Assembly (NCBI RefSeq): GCF_004341365.1 | Contig: NZ_SLXH01000015.1 | Coordinates: forward strand, 28,234 to 92,233 | Reading direction: 5' to 3' | DNA: 64,000 nt | Source of the DNA: Simplicispira metamorpha | Lineage (GTDB): Bacteria; Pseudomonadota; Gammaproteobacteria; Burkholderiales; Burkholderiaceae_C | The notes under the pieces: generated by a model | Databases searched by the model: none | Seen by the model: only the letters and a program-made list of their open reading frames with translations | Told to the model about the DNA's origin: nothing | Made by a program: the position numbers and the translations under genes | Part shown: positions 45,425 through 53,838 of the stretch, piece after piece | How the letters are laid out: every line of letters begins with the position of its first letter | How positions within the stretch are numbered: the first letter of the stretch is position 1

Positions 45425-47541
45425 GCGGGATCTGGAACCCATACGCGTTCTCGCCGACTGGGGGTGCTATGCCGGTCGGTGTCCCGCCGGCGCTTCGCGT
45501 CGTAGGCGCCCAGGCCACTGCGGTGCAGCTGACGGCCGCACAGGCGGTTTTTGCGAACTTCTGCATGCACAGTCGGCTGTCCGTAGTGCCGAATGCCACG
45601 GAGCAAGGCCGTCTGCCGGACGGCACACCGTACAAGATCGTCTCCCTCGGGGCGCAGCAGACGGTGATGATGATCTGGCCAGCGCAAATTACCGACATCA
45701 CGGTGAAGCCAGGCATAGGCGTCGCTGTGCCTGGCGCGACATGGATACTCTCTCCGTACGGCGACCCGGCCCGCCCAGACCAGCAGAGGTGGAGGGCGCT
45801 CAGCGTCCCCACCCTCAACGGGGGTGTAGGGACGACATACAGGGCCGTCGATGGCCGCTACTTCGTCGAGGGCGGTGGAGGCACGTCTAGCGGGAACAAA
45901 CGCCTGGCGCCCCCGCTGTTCAGCATGGCGGCCAACATCTACCTGCGCCCACAACGCGAGCTTGCGGGCATCTATGTATCAGACCCCATCATCTTCGACA
46001 GTTCGCTGGAACAACTGAGTATCGACGGCAACGCCCTGAAAGCAAACTCATGGAGGTTGTCGAAAGACGGGCTAGAGACATCGACCTCTGGCACGTCAGG
46101 AACCTGGGGGGCGACGTACCAGCTACCCTCTCTGACTGAAGGCGACCGTTGGGGCCTACTGACAGCGAACTCGGACAAGAAGAAGTTCGTGGCGTGCCGA
46201 ATCGCCAGCGACATGGAATCGTGGTCGTTCAAGACGGATAACGTCCGCCAGTCTGTCGTTGCATGGCGCGCTAAAAACCCAGCCGGACTCGACGACGTCG
46301 CGGTGAAAAACCACCCAACGACGGTCGCCAGAAAGTACCCAGAGGGCGCACCAAAACTCAGCCACTGGACGCAGGGATATGAGAACAACAACACGACCAT
46401 ATACACCACGTACAGCAACCCGGGTGCATTCATACCCAACGCCCCAGCAACCATCACGATCGACGGCCTAGACAGCACCCGCCTAGTGACCTACGCGGAG
46501 GAGTGCGACTATTCAGGTACAGCCACGTTCCGCCGGTATGTCGACTTCACAGGTGAGATCCGTGAGGATGTCATTACGTACGAGGATAAATCCGACATAT
46601 CGGCTGGGAGCAAGACAGGGTGGTACGGGTTCAACAAAACGCTCTACCAGGATGCAGTCAGGTTCGAGAACAGCAGCGTCCGTGCCAACACTACGCGCGC
46701 CGCAACGCTAACCATGTTCGGCATCCCGCCAATCAGAGTCTACGAATTCTCCCTCGACTTCGGATATAGCTTCGACGGGGACGGCCGATGGGAAACCAAG
46801 TTCGCGCGGTATTCGTATGGGGCTACGGGCGAGATCAACGGATTCATCTACGAAGGTTCCGCGTCGGCTGCACAGCTTGCTTCTTCGGCGGCCACCATCC
46901 AATACGCCCTGGAGAGGGTACTGGTACACGACAGCCAGTTCGGGGTGGCCGCTACAGTGCGCGTATCCGCAAAGACGACCACGGATGCGGCGCAGGGGTA
47001 CGCACGAGTCTCGGCGGCATCGGGCAGCGCGGATTACGACAACGTCTATATGTTGGCAGCCAACTTCGGTACCGGCAAGTTCCCCCCATCGAGCTACATA
47101 AACAGAAGTTCCCAGACCGACGAACTCAGCATAGAGATGATCTTCTACGGCCCATCCAGCAAGGAGGCCATGAAGATGGATGTACCGCCCCCGATCCTCG
47201 CAGCCCTGCGGAGCGCGATGGGTGGGCTCAGGGCCGAGCTAACCTCCATCCCGGCGCGTGGTGGCGCAGACCCGGACGTCACCAGCGGCAAACGCCAGAA
47301 CGCATACCTCCGCGAGAAGGACGTCCATGCAGTGCTGGAGCAGGTACTGGACTTCGCCACTGACGTGTCTTACGCCAAGGACCCAAAGACCGGTGCTGGG
47401 TTTTTTTCATGTTCCTGGGACGACAGAGCTAGCCCGAAGGTGTGGCGCAACAAAGTGACCGGCCCGTGGGGCTGGGCACCGGCGTCGAGCAGGACGCCCC
47501 TGGCTGACGACGCGAAGGTCCTCTCAAATACCTCTGTATGA
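45421..47541 (+). CDS. Large phage virion protein, unknown
   Basis: A 706-residue protein starting MSGIWNPYAFSPTGGAMPVG. The N-terminal third is globular (ATWILSPYGDPARPDQQRWR), and the rest is beta-rich with many Tyr/Asn/Thr residues (YENNNTTIYTTYSNPGAFIP). The C-terminus has HAVLEQVLDFATDVSYAKDP. It may be a receptor-binding or baseplate-hub protein. The coding sequence is visibly less GC-rich than the chromosomal genes, supporting separate ancestry. Confidence 0.78.
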   Translation: MSGIWNPYAFSPTGGAMPVGVPPALRVVGAQATAVQLTAAQAVFANFCMHSRLSVVPNATEQGRLPDGTPYKIVSLGAQQTVMMIWPAQITDITVKPGIGVAVPGATWILSPYGDPARPDQQRWRALSVPTLNGGVGTTYRAVDGRYFVEGGGGTSSGNKRLAPPLFSMAANIYLRPQRELAGIYVSDPIIFDSSLEQLSIDGNALKANSWRLSKDGLETSTSGTSGTWGATYQLPSLTEGDRWGLLTANSDKKKFVACRIASDMESWSFKTDNVRQSVVAWRAKNPAGLDDVAVKNHPTTVARKYPEGAPKLSHWTQGYENNNTTIYTTYSNPGAFIPNAPATITIDGLDSTRLVTYAEECDYSGTATFRRYVDFTGEIREDVITYEDKSDISAGSKTGWYGFNKTLYQDAVRFENSSVRANTTRAATLTMFGIPPIRVYEFSLDFGYSFDGDGRWETKFARYSYGATGEINGFIYEGSASAAQLASSAATIQYALERVLVHDSQFGVAATVRVSAKTTTDAAQGYARVSAASGSADYDNVYMLAANFGTGKFPPSSYINRSSQTDELSIEMIFYGPSSKEAMKMDVPPPILAALRSAMGGLRAELTSIPARGGADPDVTSGKRQNAYLREKDVHAVLEQVLDFATDVSYAKDPKTGAGFFSCSWDDRASPKVWRNKVTGPWGWAPASSRTPLADDAKVLSNTSV

Positions 47542-47545
47542 CTCT

Positions 47546-47983
47546 ATGAACACCATCGTTTGCAACACCCTCCTCGGCGCCGTGACGGAATACACCCGTC
47601 ACGAGTTCCACGCCATAACCCCCACCCATGCCGGCGCGGCCACGGGGCTGTACGAACTTAACGGAGACGCCGACGACGGCCTGCCCATCGCCTCATCGAT
47701 CCAGCTCCCAGCCACGCTGCGCGAGACCACGCTAAAGAAGGCGCTGAGTTCGGTGTACTTCTCCATGCTCGGCGAAGGTGAGGCCACATTGACCGTGCTC
47801 GGCAAGGCCGGCAGCTGGAGCTACGACTTCCCCCTTCGCGTAAGCGGGCAGACGCGGTGCGTGGTCGGCCGCGGCATCCGTGAGAACTACCTAGGGTTCA
47901 TCCTGAGCACGCCGCAGGGGCAACCATTCACCCTGGACCGCATGGAGGTTCAGACCGCAGACGCGAAATACCGGAGGATATAG
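47546..47983 (+). CDS. Small phage virion protein, unknown
   Basis: A 145-residue protein (MNTIVCNTLLGAVTEYTRHE, then VYFSMLGEGEATLTVLGKAG). Probable beta-sandwich, colinear with its neighbours and four bases after the previous stop. No recognised family. Confidence 0.75.
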   Translation: MNTIVCNTLLGAVTEYTRHEFHAITPTHAGAATGLYELNGDADDGLPIASSIQLPATLRETTLKKALSSVYFSMLGEGEATLTVLGKAGSWSYDFPLRVSGQTRCVVGRGIRENYLGFILSTPQGQPFTLDRMEVQTADAKYRRI

Positions 47984-47986
47984 ACC

Positions 47987-49786
47987 ATGGCAGATCTCAG
48001 CGGCCCAGCCGCGATAGTTCAGGACAAATACGCGAAGTCAGTGTCCCTGGCGGATTCTGCGGCCAGTGCGGTCGACAGTTTCCAGACCGCACTGAACGCC
48101 AGCATCTACGCCCCCCCAACGATCAGCGTGCAGTGGAGTTCGCTCGCTGCACCGAGTTTGCCACCGATACCAGACCTGCCTCGACTGCCTGACATCGATC
48201 TGGACGTGCCTGGCGGGCTCCCGTCGGCACTGAACGACACCCTGGGGGACGTTCAGATAGATGAGTTCGACGTCCCTATGCCAGAGCTGAGCTTCCCGCT
48301 TCCGCCGACCATCACCGTTGGCCAAGCACCGATGCTGCCGGAGGTCCGTGACGTCGATATACCAAACGCGCCGAATGTGGTGCTGCCAGACGACCCTGAC
48401 TTCCTCACGATACAGACCCACAACGCCCCGAACATAGATCTGCATGAGGAGTGGTTGAGCAAGCTTGAGGACATCCCAGAGCTGTCCATCATGCAGCCTG
48501 CGCCGTTCACATACTCGCCCGGCGCGCGGTACGCATCGCAGCTGCTGGACAGCCTGAAGGCCACGCTGAACGCCCGCATCCATGGCGGTACGGGACTCAG
48601 CCCGACGGTCGAGCAGGCCATTTGGGGCCGCGCACTCGACCGCGAGACCGCCCTGGCCCTGGCCAAGGAACGCGACGTGATGCGCGGCGCCGAGGCGCTT
48701 GGCTTCCAGCTGCCGTCTGGCGTGATGGCAGCGCAGCTGGCCGACGCCCGGCGTGAGTACCACGACAAGCTCTCTGGCCTGTCGCGCGACATCGCCATCA
48801 AGCAGGCGGAGCTGGAACAACAGAACGTCAAGGACGCCATCCAGGCTGCGCTGCAGCTCGAATCCGCGCTGCTGGACGACGCATACAAGATCGAGGCGCT
48901 TGCCTTGGATGCTGCCAAGACGGCCGCAGCCAGCGCCGTCGCGGCGCACAACGCTGCCCTGGAGCACTTCAAGGCCCTGCTGGACGGATACCGGACATAC
49001 GCCTCGACGTACGACTCCATCATCCGGGCCGAGATGAACAAAGTGGAGGTATTCAGGGCCCTGCTGACGGCCGAACAGGCTAAAGCGGACATCAACAAGA
49101 GCCTCGCGGACCGGTACCGCGCCGAGATCGAGGGCGCGATGGCGGTGGTCGACGTGTACAAGGCACGTGTCGGCGCCGCCCAGACCCTGGTGGAACTGGA
49201 GCGCACCCGCATCAGCGCCGGCGCAGAGCAGATCAAGGCATTCGTGGCCACGGTCAACGCCGAGACCTCGAAGGCGGAGCTGTACAAGGCCACCGTCGGC
49301 GCCGAATCAGTGAAGGTGGAGGCGTTCACTGCGATCGGTAATGCGTACTCCGCCAAAGTCGGGGCACAAGCTGAAAAAGCACGTGTAGAGATCGCCAAAC
49401 TGAACGCGCGGATCTCCGCCAAGGCGTTGGAGTGGGACGGGTGGAAAGCGCGCCTGGCCGCCGCGACATCGAAGGTAGAGGCCGCAGCCAAAAAATCTGC
49501 GGTGATGGTGGATGGGTACCGCGCTGGCGCCAGCGCCGCGGAAGCGCAGGCCGGGGCTTACATGCAGCGGTGGCGGGCGGACATTGCTCAGTACGAGGCC
49601 GGCAAGAACATCGCCATGCAGGCAGCGAAGGTGAACGCCGATGCCGTGATGCACACGAATGACGCCCGCATGGAGGCCGCGAAGGTCGGCCTGACGACAT
49701 CGTCTCAGCGCCTGGCCAGCGCCTGGGCCATGGTTTCTGCATCGGCACAGATTTCTGGCCAAGTCTCACAGAACATATCCGGCTAA
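47987..49786 (+). CDS. Phage coiled-coil virion protein
   Basis: A 599-residue protein. Residues about 55-160 are Pro/Asp-rich (SLPPIPDLPRLPDIDLDVPG). From about 190 to 590 it is almost all helix with Ala-rich heptads (ALALAKERDVMRGAEALGFQ, VEVFRALLTAEQAKADINKS, KVEAAAKKSAVMVDGYRAGA). Likely an elongated tail spike, needle or internal protein. Ends right where the next motif copy begins, so it is the last gene of this operon. Confidence 0.8.
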   Translation: MADLSGPAAIVQDKYAKSVSLADSAASAVDSFQTALNASIYAPPTISVQWSSLAAPSLPPIPDLPRLPDIDLDVPGGLPSALNDTLGDVQIDEFDVPMPELSFPLPPTITVGQAPMLPEVRDVDIPNAPNVVLPDDPDFLTIQTHNAPNIDLHEEWLSKLEDIPELSIMQPAPFTYSPGARYASQLLDSLKATLNARIHGGTGLSPTVEQAIWGRALDRETALALAKERDVMRGAEALGFQLPSGVMAAQLADARREYHDKLSGLSRDIAIKQAELEQQNVKDAIQAALQLESALLDDAYKIEALALDAAKTAAASAVAAHNAALEHFKALLDGYRTYASTYDSIIRAEMNKVEVFRALLTAEQAKADINKSLADRYRAEIEGAMAVVDVYKARVGAAQTLVELERTRISAGAEQIKAFVATVNAETSKAELYKATVGAESVKVEAFTAIGNAYSAKVGAQAEKARVEIAKLNARISAKALEWDGWKARLAAATSKVEAAAKKSAVMVDGYRAGASAAEAQAGAYMQRWRADIAQYEAGKNIAMQAAKVNADAVMHTNDARMEAAKVGLTTSSQRLASAWAMVSASAQISGQVSQNISG

Positions 49787-49811
49787 CCCCCCTGTAGGGT
49801 TCGACGGCCAG
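49787..49811 (+). promoter_or_regulatory. Phage intergenic motif, copy 6
   Basis: CCCCCCTGTAGGGTTCGACG then GCCAG, followed by a possible hairpin (GGCGCTG ... CAGTGCT) before the ATG at 49837. Confidence 0.7.
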
Positions 49812-49836
49812 CCCGGCGCTGGGCACAGTGCTGGGC

Positions 49837-50190
49837 ATGTTTGAGCCCATCAAGCGCAAGCTGCGCATCATCAAAGGCGCTACGTTCAACCCTGGCTGGA
49901 CGTGGAAGCCTGGCGGTACGCCCATGGATTTCACCGGCTGTTCGGCGCGCATGCAGGTGCGGGCGGACTATGGTGAGCCCATCCTGCTGGAGCTGACCAC
50001 CGAGAGTGGCGGCATCGTGCTGGGCGGGCCCGCTGGGACAATTGATCTTTGGATCGGCGCCACCGATACAGCGGCCATTACATGGACTGAAGGTGTATTT
50101 GACATCGAGGTTCAGTACGCCGCCGGCCCTGATCATGTTGATCGGCTTATCCAAGGATCCATCACTGTTTCCCCAGAGGTAACGACGTGA
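49837..50190 (+). CDS. Small phage tail-associated protein
   Basis: A 117-residue beta-rich protein: MFEPIKRKLRIIKGATFNPG then CSARMQVRADYGEPILLELT and GVFDIEVQYAAGPDHVDRLI. This layout (start KGATF, end with IxGSITVSPEVT) is common among small proteins preceding tail-fibre genes in prophages. Its stop overlaps the GTG start of the next gene. Confidence 0.78.
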   Translation: MFEPIKRKLRIIKGATFNPGWTWKPGGTPMDFTGCSARMQVRADYGEPILLELTTESGGIVLGGPAGTIDLWIGATDTAAITWTEGVFDIEVQYAAGPDHVDRLIQGSITVSPEVTT

Positions 50191-50450
50191 CGAACGTTCT
50201 GATCGAACGCGAAGTCGTTGTTGTCTTGGAGCGCGCTGAACCGCGCGTGGACATCATCAGCGAAGCAAGGCAAGGCCCGCCAGGCCCACCCGGGCCTCGC
50301 GGCGCCATTGGTGATGCTGGCGGCGCGCTGCTGGTGACCAACCGGCTGTCCGAGCTTGCCGCTGACCCCGCAACCCAAGAGGCGGCCCAAGCCAACCTTG
50401 GCCTGGGCGCCATCGATCCCCTTGCTTACTACATCCTGGCCAAGGCCTGA
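50187..50450 (+). CDS. Small phage protein with collagen-like tract
   Basis: An 87-residue protein, GTG start overlapping the previous stop. After a beta N-terminus (MTNVLIEREVVVVLERAEPR) comes a collagen-like GPPGPPGPRG tract, then a helix ending LGAIDPLAYYILAKA. Collagen-like tracts are common in phage tail fibres, where they form trimeric stalks. Confidence 0.78.
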   Translation: MTNVLIEREVVVVLERAEPRVDIISEARQGPPGPPGPRGAIGDAGGALLVTNRLSELAADPATQEAAQANLGLGAIDPLAYYILAKA

Positions 50451-50461
50451 AAGGACGCCCC

Positions 50462-50995
50462 ATGTCTCTCGAAACCCGCATTGTTGCCCTGGCCCAGGCC
50501 ATGGGCGCTGACGTCAAGGCGCTGACCGTTGCCCAAGGAAGCCTGTCTGCGCTGAACACCACCACCAAAACCAGCCTGGTGGCCGCCATCAATGAGCTGA
50601 TGACGCTGATCGGCAGCGCCGGGGCCAGCATTGATGACGGTGCAGGCAATGGCAACACCGCTGTCACCTGGTCGGCAGACAAGATTTTTGACAGCATCGA
50701 GGCGGCCAAGACTGCCGTCAAGAATGACCTGGTGGGCGGCGCAGGCGCTGCGCTGGACACCCTCAACGAGCTGGCAGCCGCCCTGGGCAATGACCCGAGC
50801 TTTGCCGCTACCATCGCCACGGAGATTGCGAACCGCGTGCGCTTCGACGCCGCGCAGACGCTGACCAGCCCGCAGCAGGCACAGGCGCGCGCCAACATCG
50901 GCGCCGCCAGCGCAGCGGACGTGTCCGGCCTGCTCACCGGCCTGGGCACCTACGACCGCGACTACGCCGCCGATTACACCGCCGCCAAGGTGTAA
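50462..50995 (+). CDS. Phage tail-fibre-like protein
   Basis: A 177-residue protein starting MSLETRIVALAQAMGADVKA. Helical N-terminus followed by the motif TSLVAAINELMTLIGSAGAS and DTLNELAAALGNDPSFAATI, typical of tail-fibre repeats. The first 21 residues are nearly the same as those of the next gene, suggesting a shared attachment domain. Confidence 0.8.
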   Translation: MSLETRIVALAQAMGADVKALTVAQGSLSALNTTTKTSLVAAINELMTLIGSAGASIDDGAGNGNTAVTWSADKIFDSIEAAKTAVKNDLVGGAGAALDTLNELAAALGNDPSFAATIATEIANRVRFDAAQTLTSPQQAQARANIGAASAADVSGLLTGLGTYDRDYAADYTAAKV

Positions 50996-50998
50996 GCC

Positions 50999-51433
50999 GT
51001 GTCTTTGCAGACGCGCATCACTGCGCTGGCCCAGGCCGTCGGTGCGGACGTGAAAGCCCTGCTGGCGGCCATCGGCACGAAAGTCGCAGCGAGCGGAGGT
51101 ACTGCCTCTGGCTTGACACTCGCCAATGGGTATACGGAAGGGGTCTTTGCAGTCACTGGGACAGCCCCCGCGCTGTCCCCATCCAACGGCACCATCCAAA
51201 CCTGGGCGCTCACGGCCAACAGCACGCCTACGGCGGGCACCTGGGCGTCGGGTCAGTCAATCTCGCTGATGGTCGATGACGGCACGGCCAGAACGATCAA
51301 TTGGACGGCCCTTGCACCTGTGTGGATCACGGGTGGAGGCACCCCGCCCATCCTGAAAGCCACTGGCTACACACCCATACTGCTGTGGAAGATAGGCTCG
51401 GTGCTGTATGCAGCGCGCCCGGGGGATGCCTGA
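50999..51433 (+). CDS. Phage tail-associated protein sharing N-terminus with its neighbour
   Basis: A 144-residue protein from a GTG: MSLQTRITALAQAVGADVKA matches the preceding gene's start, then the sequence diverges into a beta-rich domain (GTIQTWALTANSTPTAGTWA, then SGQSISLMVDDGTARTINWT). Stop overlaps the next ATG. Confidence 0.78.
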   Translation: MSLQTRITALAQAVGADVKALLAAIGTKVAASGGTASGLTLANGYTEGVFAVTGTAPALSPSNGTIQTWALTANSTPTAGTWASGQSISLMVDDGTARTINWTALAPVWITGGGTPPILKATGYTPILLWKIGSVLYAARPGDA

Positions 51434-52047
51434 TGCTGTTCCATCAACTGCTACGCGCGTGCGCATCCCGCGTTCCCGGCACCGTCACGGTTGTTGGATT
51501 GGTGAACCTGACAAACCAGGGCGCCGACGCCTCGCGCACACTCACAATCACTGGGCACAGCGTGGGCGACGTACTTATCGCCATGACCGCCAACCGCACT
51601 AGCACCCCTGCTGCCTTGCTTGCCGGGTACACGGACATTGTTTCGCTGGGGGGTGGCTCTCGATCGTTCCGTGTTCAATACAAAGTCGCCACGGCTACTT
51701 CAGAGAGTATTACGTGGACAGGCGCTTACGGGTACCTGATGGCAGTGCGCGGCTTTGCAGGCATAGGAGCGAGCGGCACGCTCTCCAGCGCATTCGGCTC
51801 CACGCTGCCACTGCCTGACCTCGATGGACTAGACACCGGAGGCACCAGCTTGGTGGTCGCTGGAGGCTTCGCCTCGTCGGGCCAGACAGCCGTAGATGCC
51901 CCCTACGAGCTACTTTCCTCGTCAAACAACCCGACAGGCAAGTGCGTCGCTGTCGTGAAGAACAATACTGCCGCCTCTTTGGTAGGGAAAACTATCACGC
52001 AGGGCGGTGGCACGGGTCTGACATACGCCATTGAACTTAGAGGATGA
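51433..52047 (+). CDS. Phage tail-tip or adhesin-like protein
   Basis: A 204-residue beta-rich protein (VPGTVTVVGLVNLTNQGADA, VGDVLIAMTANRTSTPAALL, SLVVAGGFASSGQTAVDAPY). It could be a receptor-binding domain. TGATG overlap with the upstream gene and a four-base overlap with the next. Confidence 0.72.
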   Translation: MLFHQLLRACASRVPGTVTVVGLVNLTNQGADASRTLTITGHSVGDVLIAMTANRTSTPAALLAGYTDIVSLGGGSRSFRVQYKVATATSESITWTGAYGYLMAVRGFAGIGASGTLSSAFGSTLPLPDLDGLDTGGTSLVVAGGFASSGQTAVDAPYELLSSSNNPTGKCVAVVKNNTAASLVGKTITQGGGTGLTYAIELRG

Positions 52048-52559
52048 CCGTGCAGCAGCAATACACCCATGCGCCGTCCGAGCGCTTCCCGTACACGCTG
52101 GCCCAGTTGCGCAGTGACAATGCGCACGTCAGTTTCCCGGAATACCCTGACGAGGAAACCCTGGCCGAGTACGGCGTTTACCCCGTCACGCCCGTGGTAC
52201 CCGACTACGACCCATCTACGCAGGTGCTGGAATCGACAGGCTGCGCATACAACGCCGAGCTTCAGCGCTGGGAGACGACATTCCAGGTTCGACCACTGCC
52301 TCCCCCCACAGCGCCGGAAAGCGTCACCCGTGCCCAAGGTAAGGCTGCGCTCATCACTGCGGGCCTGTGGTCGGGGGTAATGTCCTTCGTTGCGTCAATC
52401 CCTGACCCTACGGAACGCGCCCTGGCTGAAGTAGCCTTGCACGACACGCAGGAGTGGCGTCGTAGCTCGCCATTCTTCAACGCCGCTGCCACGGCGCTGG
52501 GTCTGACCGGCGAGCAGCTTGATGCGCTTTTTTTGGCCGCCTCCAAGATCGAACTGTGA
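52044..52559 (+). CDS. Possible tail-fibre assembly protein
   Basis: A 171-residue protein: PYTLAQLRSDNAHVSFPEYP at the start and a helical C-terminus (FNAAATALGLTGEQLDALFL). The N-terminal pattern and position after fibre genes and before holin suggest a tail-fibre assembly chaperone, but similarity to Tfa is not certain. Confidence 0.65.
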   Translation: MTVQQQYTHAPSERFPYTLAQLRSDNAHVSFPEYPDEETLAEYGVYPVTPVVPDYDPSTQVLESTGCAYNAELQRWETTFQVRPLPPPTAPESVTRAQGKAALITAGLWSGVMSFVASIPDPTERALAEVALHDTQEWRRSSPFFNAAATALGLTGEQLDALFLAASKIEL

Positions 52560-52573
52560 CGCCAGAGTAGCGT

Positions 52574-52596
52574 CCCCCGTATAGGGTTCGACGCCC
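52574..52596 (+). promoter_or_regulatory. Phage intergenic motif, copy 7
   Basis: CCCCCGTATAGGGTTCGACG then CCC, upstream of the lysis cassette. A CCCCGG/CCGGGG-type hairpin lies between it and the holin ATG. Confidence 0.65.
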
Positions 52597-52623
52597 CCCA
52601 ACATCCCCGGAATCATCCGGGCC

Positions 52624-52893
52624 ATGAAAGACGAACTCCTGCGGGCCGACCATGCCCCGATCGCCAAAGCGGTCATCAACTGGCTTGCGGCGGCCCTGGG
52701 GATTGGCTCCTTCCTTGGCCTGGTCAATCTCATTGTCGGCGTGCTGTCGGCCACCTGGCTGGGTGTCCAGCTCTATGGCTACCTAGCGCACGAGCTGCCG
52801 ATGAAGCGCATGCGCCGCAAGCTGCTCCAGCGAGAGATGGATCGCTCGCGCACGCAGCCCGCTGATTTGGGGTCGGTGGAGGCTGACGAATGA
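52624..52893 (+). CDS. Holin-like membrane protein
   Basis: An 89-residue protein with two hydrophobic segments (NWLAAALGIGSFLGLVNLIV and VLSATWLGVQLYGYLA) followed by a charged cytoplasmic tail (MKRMRRKLLQREMDRSR). First gene of the lysis cassette, overlapping the endolysin start; it would control lysis timing. Called from topology and position. Confidence 0.78.
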   Translation: MKDELLRADHAPIAKAVINWLAAALGIGSFLGLVNLIVGVLSATWLGVQLYGYLAHELPMKRMRRKLLQREMDRSRTQPADLGSVEADE

Positions 52894-53408
52894 GCGCGCT
52901 CATCCGCACCGCCGCCGCCACGCTCGTGCTGTCGGCGGCTGGGCTGATTGGTATGGCCGTGTCTGAGGGCTGGGTGCCCGTGGCACGGCCACCAGTGCCT
53001 GGCGATGTTCCCACCGGTGGATTTGGTAGCACGCGCAGCGAAAGCGGGCCGATGAAGGAGGGCGAGCGCATCGAGCCGGTGCGTGGCCTGATCCTGTTGC
53101 AGCGTGATGCTGCCGAAGCAGAGCGCATCGTGCGCCGCTGCGCCCCGGTGCCGATGTACCAGCGGGAGTTCGATGCCTTTGTGAGCCTGGCTTACAACGT
53201 TGGGCCGGGAAAGGCCGGCGTGAAGGACGGGTTCTGCGAACTCAAGCGTGGCGGCCAGTCCACCATCGTGCGCCGCCTGCTTGCGGGCGACTACACGGGG
53301 GCCTGTGATGCGATCCTGGGCTGGGACAAGTTCCAGGGCAAGCCACTGCGTGGCCTGACCTTGCGCCGTGAGCGTGAACGCGCGGTGTGCCTGGGGGTGA
53401 CGCCATGA
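52890..53408 (+). CDS. SAR endolysin, GH24 lysozyme
   Basis: A 172-residue lysozyme. The weakly hydrophobic N-terminal segment (RTAAATLVLSAAGLIGMAV) is a signal-anchor-release sequence. The catalytic triad fits E-D-T: Glu in VSEGW, Asp in VPGDVPTGGFGST and the Thr in that loop. The C-terminus (LAGDYTGACDAILGWDKFQG) is typical of P21-type endolysins. SAR export needs no holin pore for enzyme release, so the holin likely acts as a pinholin. Confidence 0.9.
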   Translation: MSALIRTAAATLVLSAAGLIGMAVSEGWVPVARPPVPGDVPTGGFGSTRSESGPMKEGERIEPVRGLILLQRDAAEAERIVRRCAPVPMYQREFDAFVSLAYNVGPGKAGVKDGFCELKRGGQSTIVRRLLAGDYTGACDAILGWDKFQGKPLRGLTLRRERERAVCLGVTP

Positions 53409-53473
53409 ACCCGATCGTCTTTTACATGCTGTGCGACCCGTGGCTTTTCTGGAGGCTGGCATGGGACGTTTGA
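53405..53473 (+). CDS. Very short overlapping ORF
   Basis: A 22-codon frame (MNPIVFYMLCDPWLFWRLAW DV) whose ATG overlaps the endolysin stop and whose stop overlaps the Rz start. It is hydrophobic and could be a membrane peptide or merely couple translation from endolysin to Rz. Conservation would decide. Confidence 0.3.
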   Translation: MNPIVFYMLCDPWLFWRLAWDV

Positions 53474-53838
53474 CCGCAGGACTGGCGCTTGCGCTGCTGG
53501 CCAGCCTTGCCGCCAATGGCGCGATGGGCTGGGCCTGCCTGGGCCAGCGCGACGGCGCCACCCAGGCGCGTGCCGACTTGGGCGCAATGGAGCAGCAGCG
53601 TGACAGCGCCCGCCAGGCGGCAAGTGCATGCAGCGACGCCACCGACGACCTGCGCACGCTGGCCGACCAGCGCGCCATTGAGGCCCAGGCCGCCCGAGCC
53701 GATGCCGCAGCGCAGGCGCGCACCCATCACCAGAAGGCCGACGCCATCCTGGCCACGCCGCCAGCCGCACCCGACGACGACTGCAAAAGCGCGCAGATGC
53801 GTGTGGCCGACTGGCTCAAGGGGAGGGCGCAGCCGTGA
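53461..53838 (+). CDS. Rz-like inner-membrane spanin
   Basis: A 125-residue protein with an N-terminal anchor (LTAGLALALLASLAANGAMG) and a long periplasmic coiled coil (QQRDSARQAASACSDATDDL, AIEAQAARADAAAQARTHHQ). This is the i-spanin layout. The GTG of the Rz1-like gene overlaps its end, so it forms a two-gene spanin pair. Confidence 0.82.
   Translation: MGRLTAGLALALLASLAANGAMGWACLGQRDGATQARADLGAMEQQRDSARQAASACSDATDDLRTLADQRAIEAQAARADAAAQARTHHQKADAILATPPAAPDDDCKSAQMRVADWLKGRAQP

Noticed and set aside
41464..52559. Diversity-generating retroelement acting on tail genes
   Set aside because: I looked for a reverse transcriptase and for template/variable repeat pairs near the fibre genes and saw none in the window.
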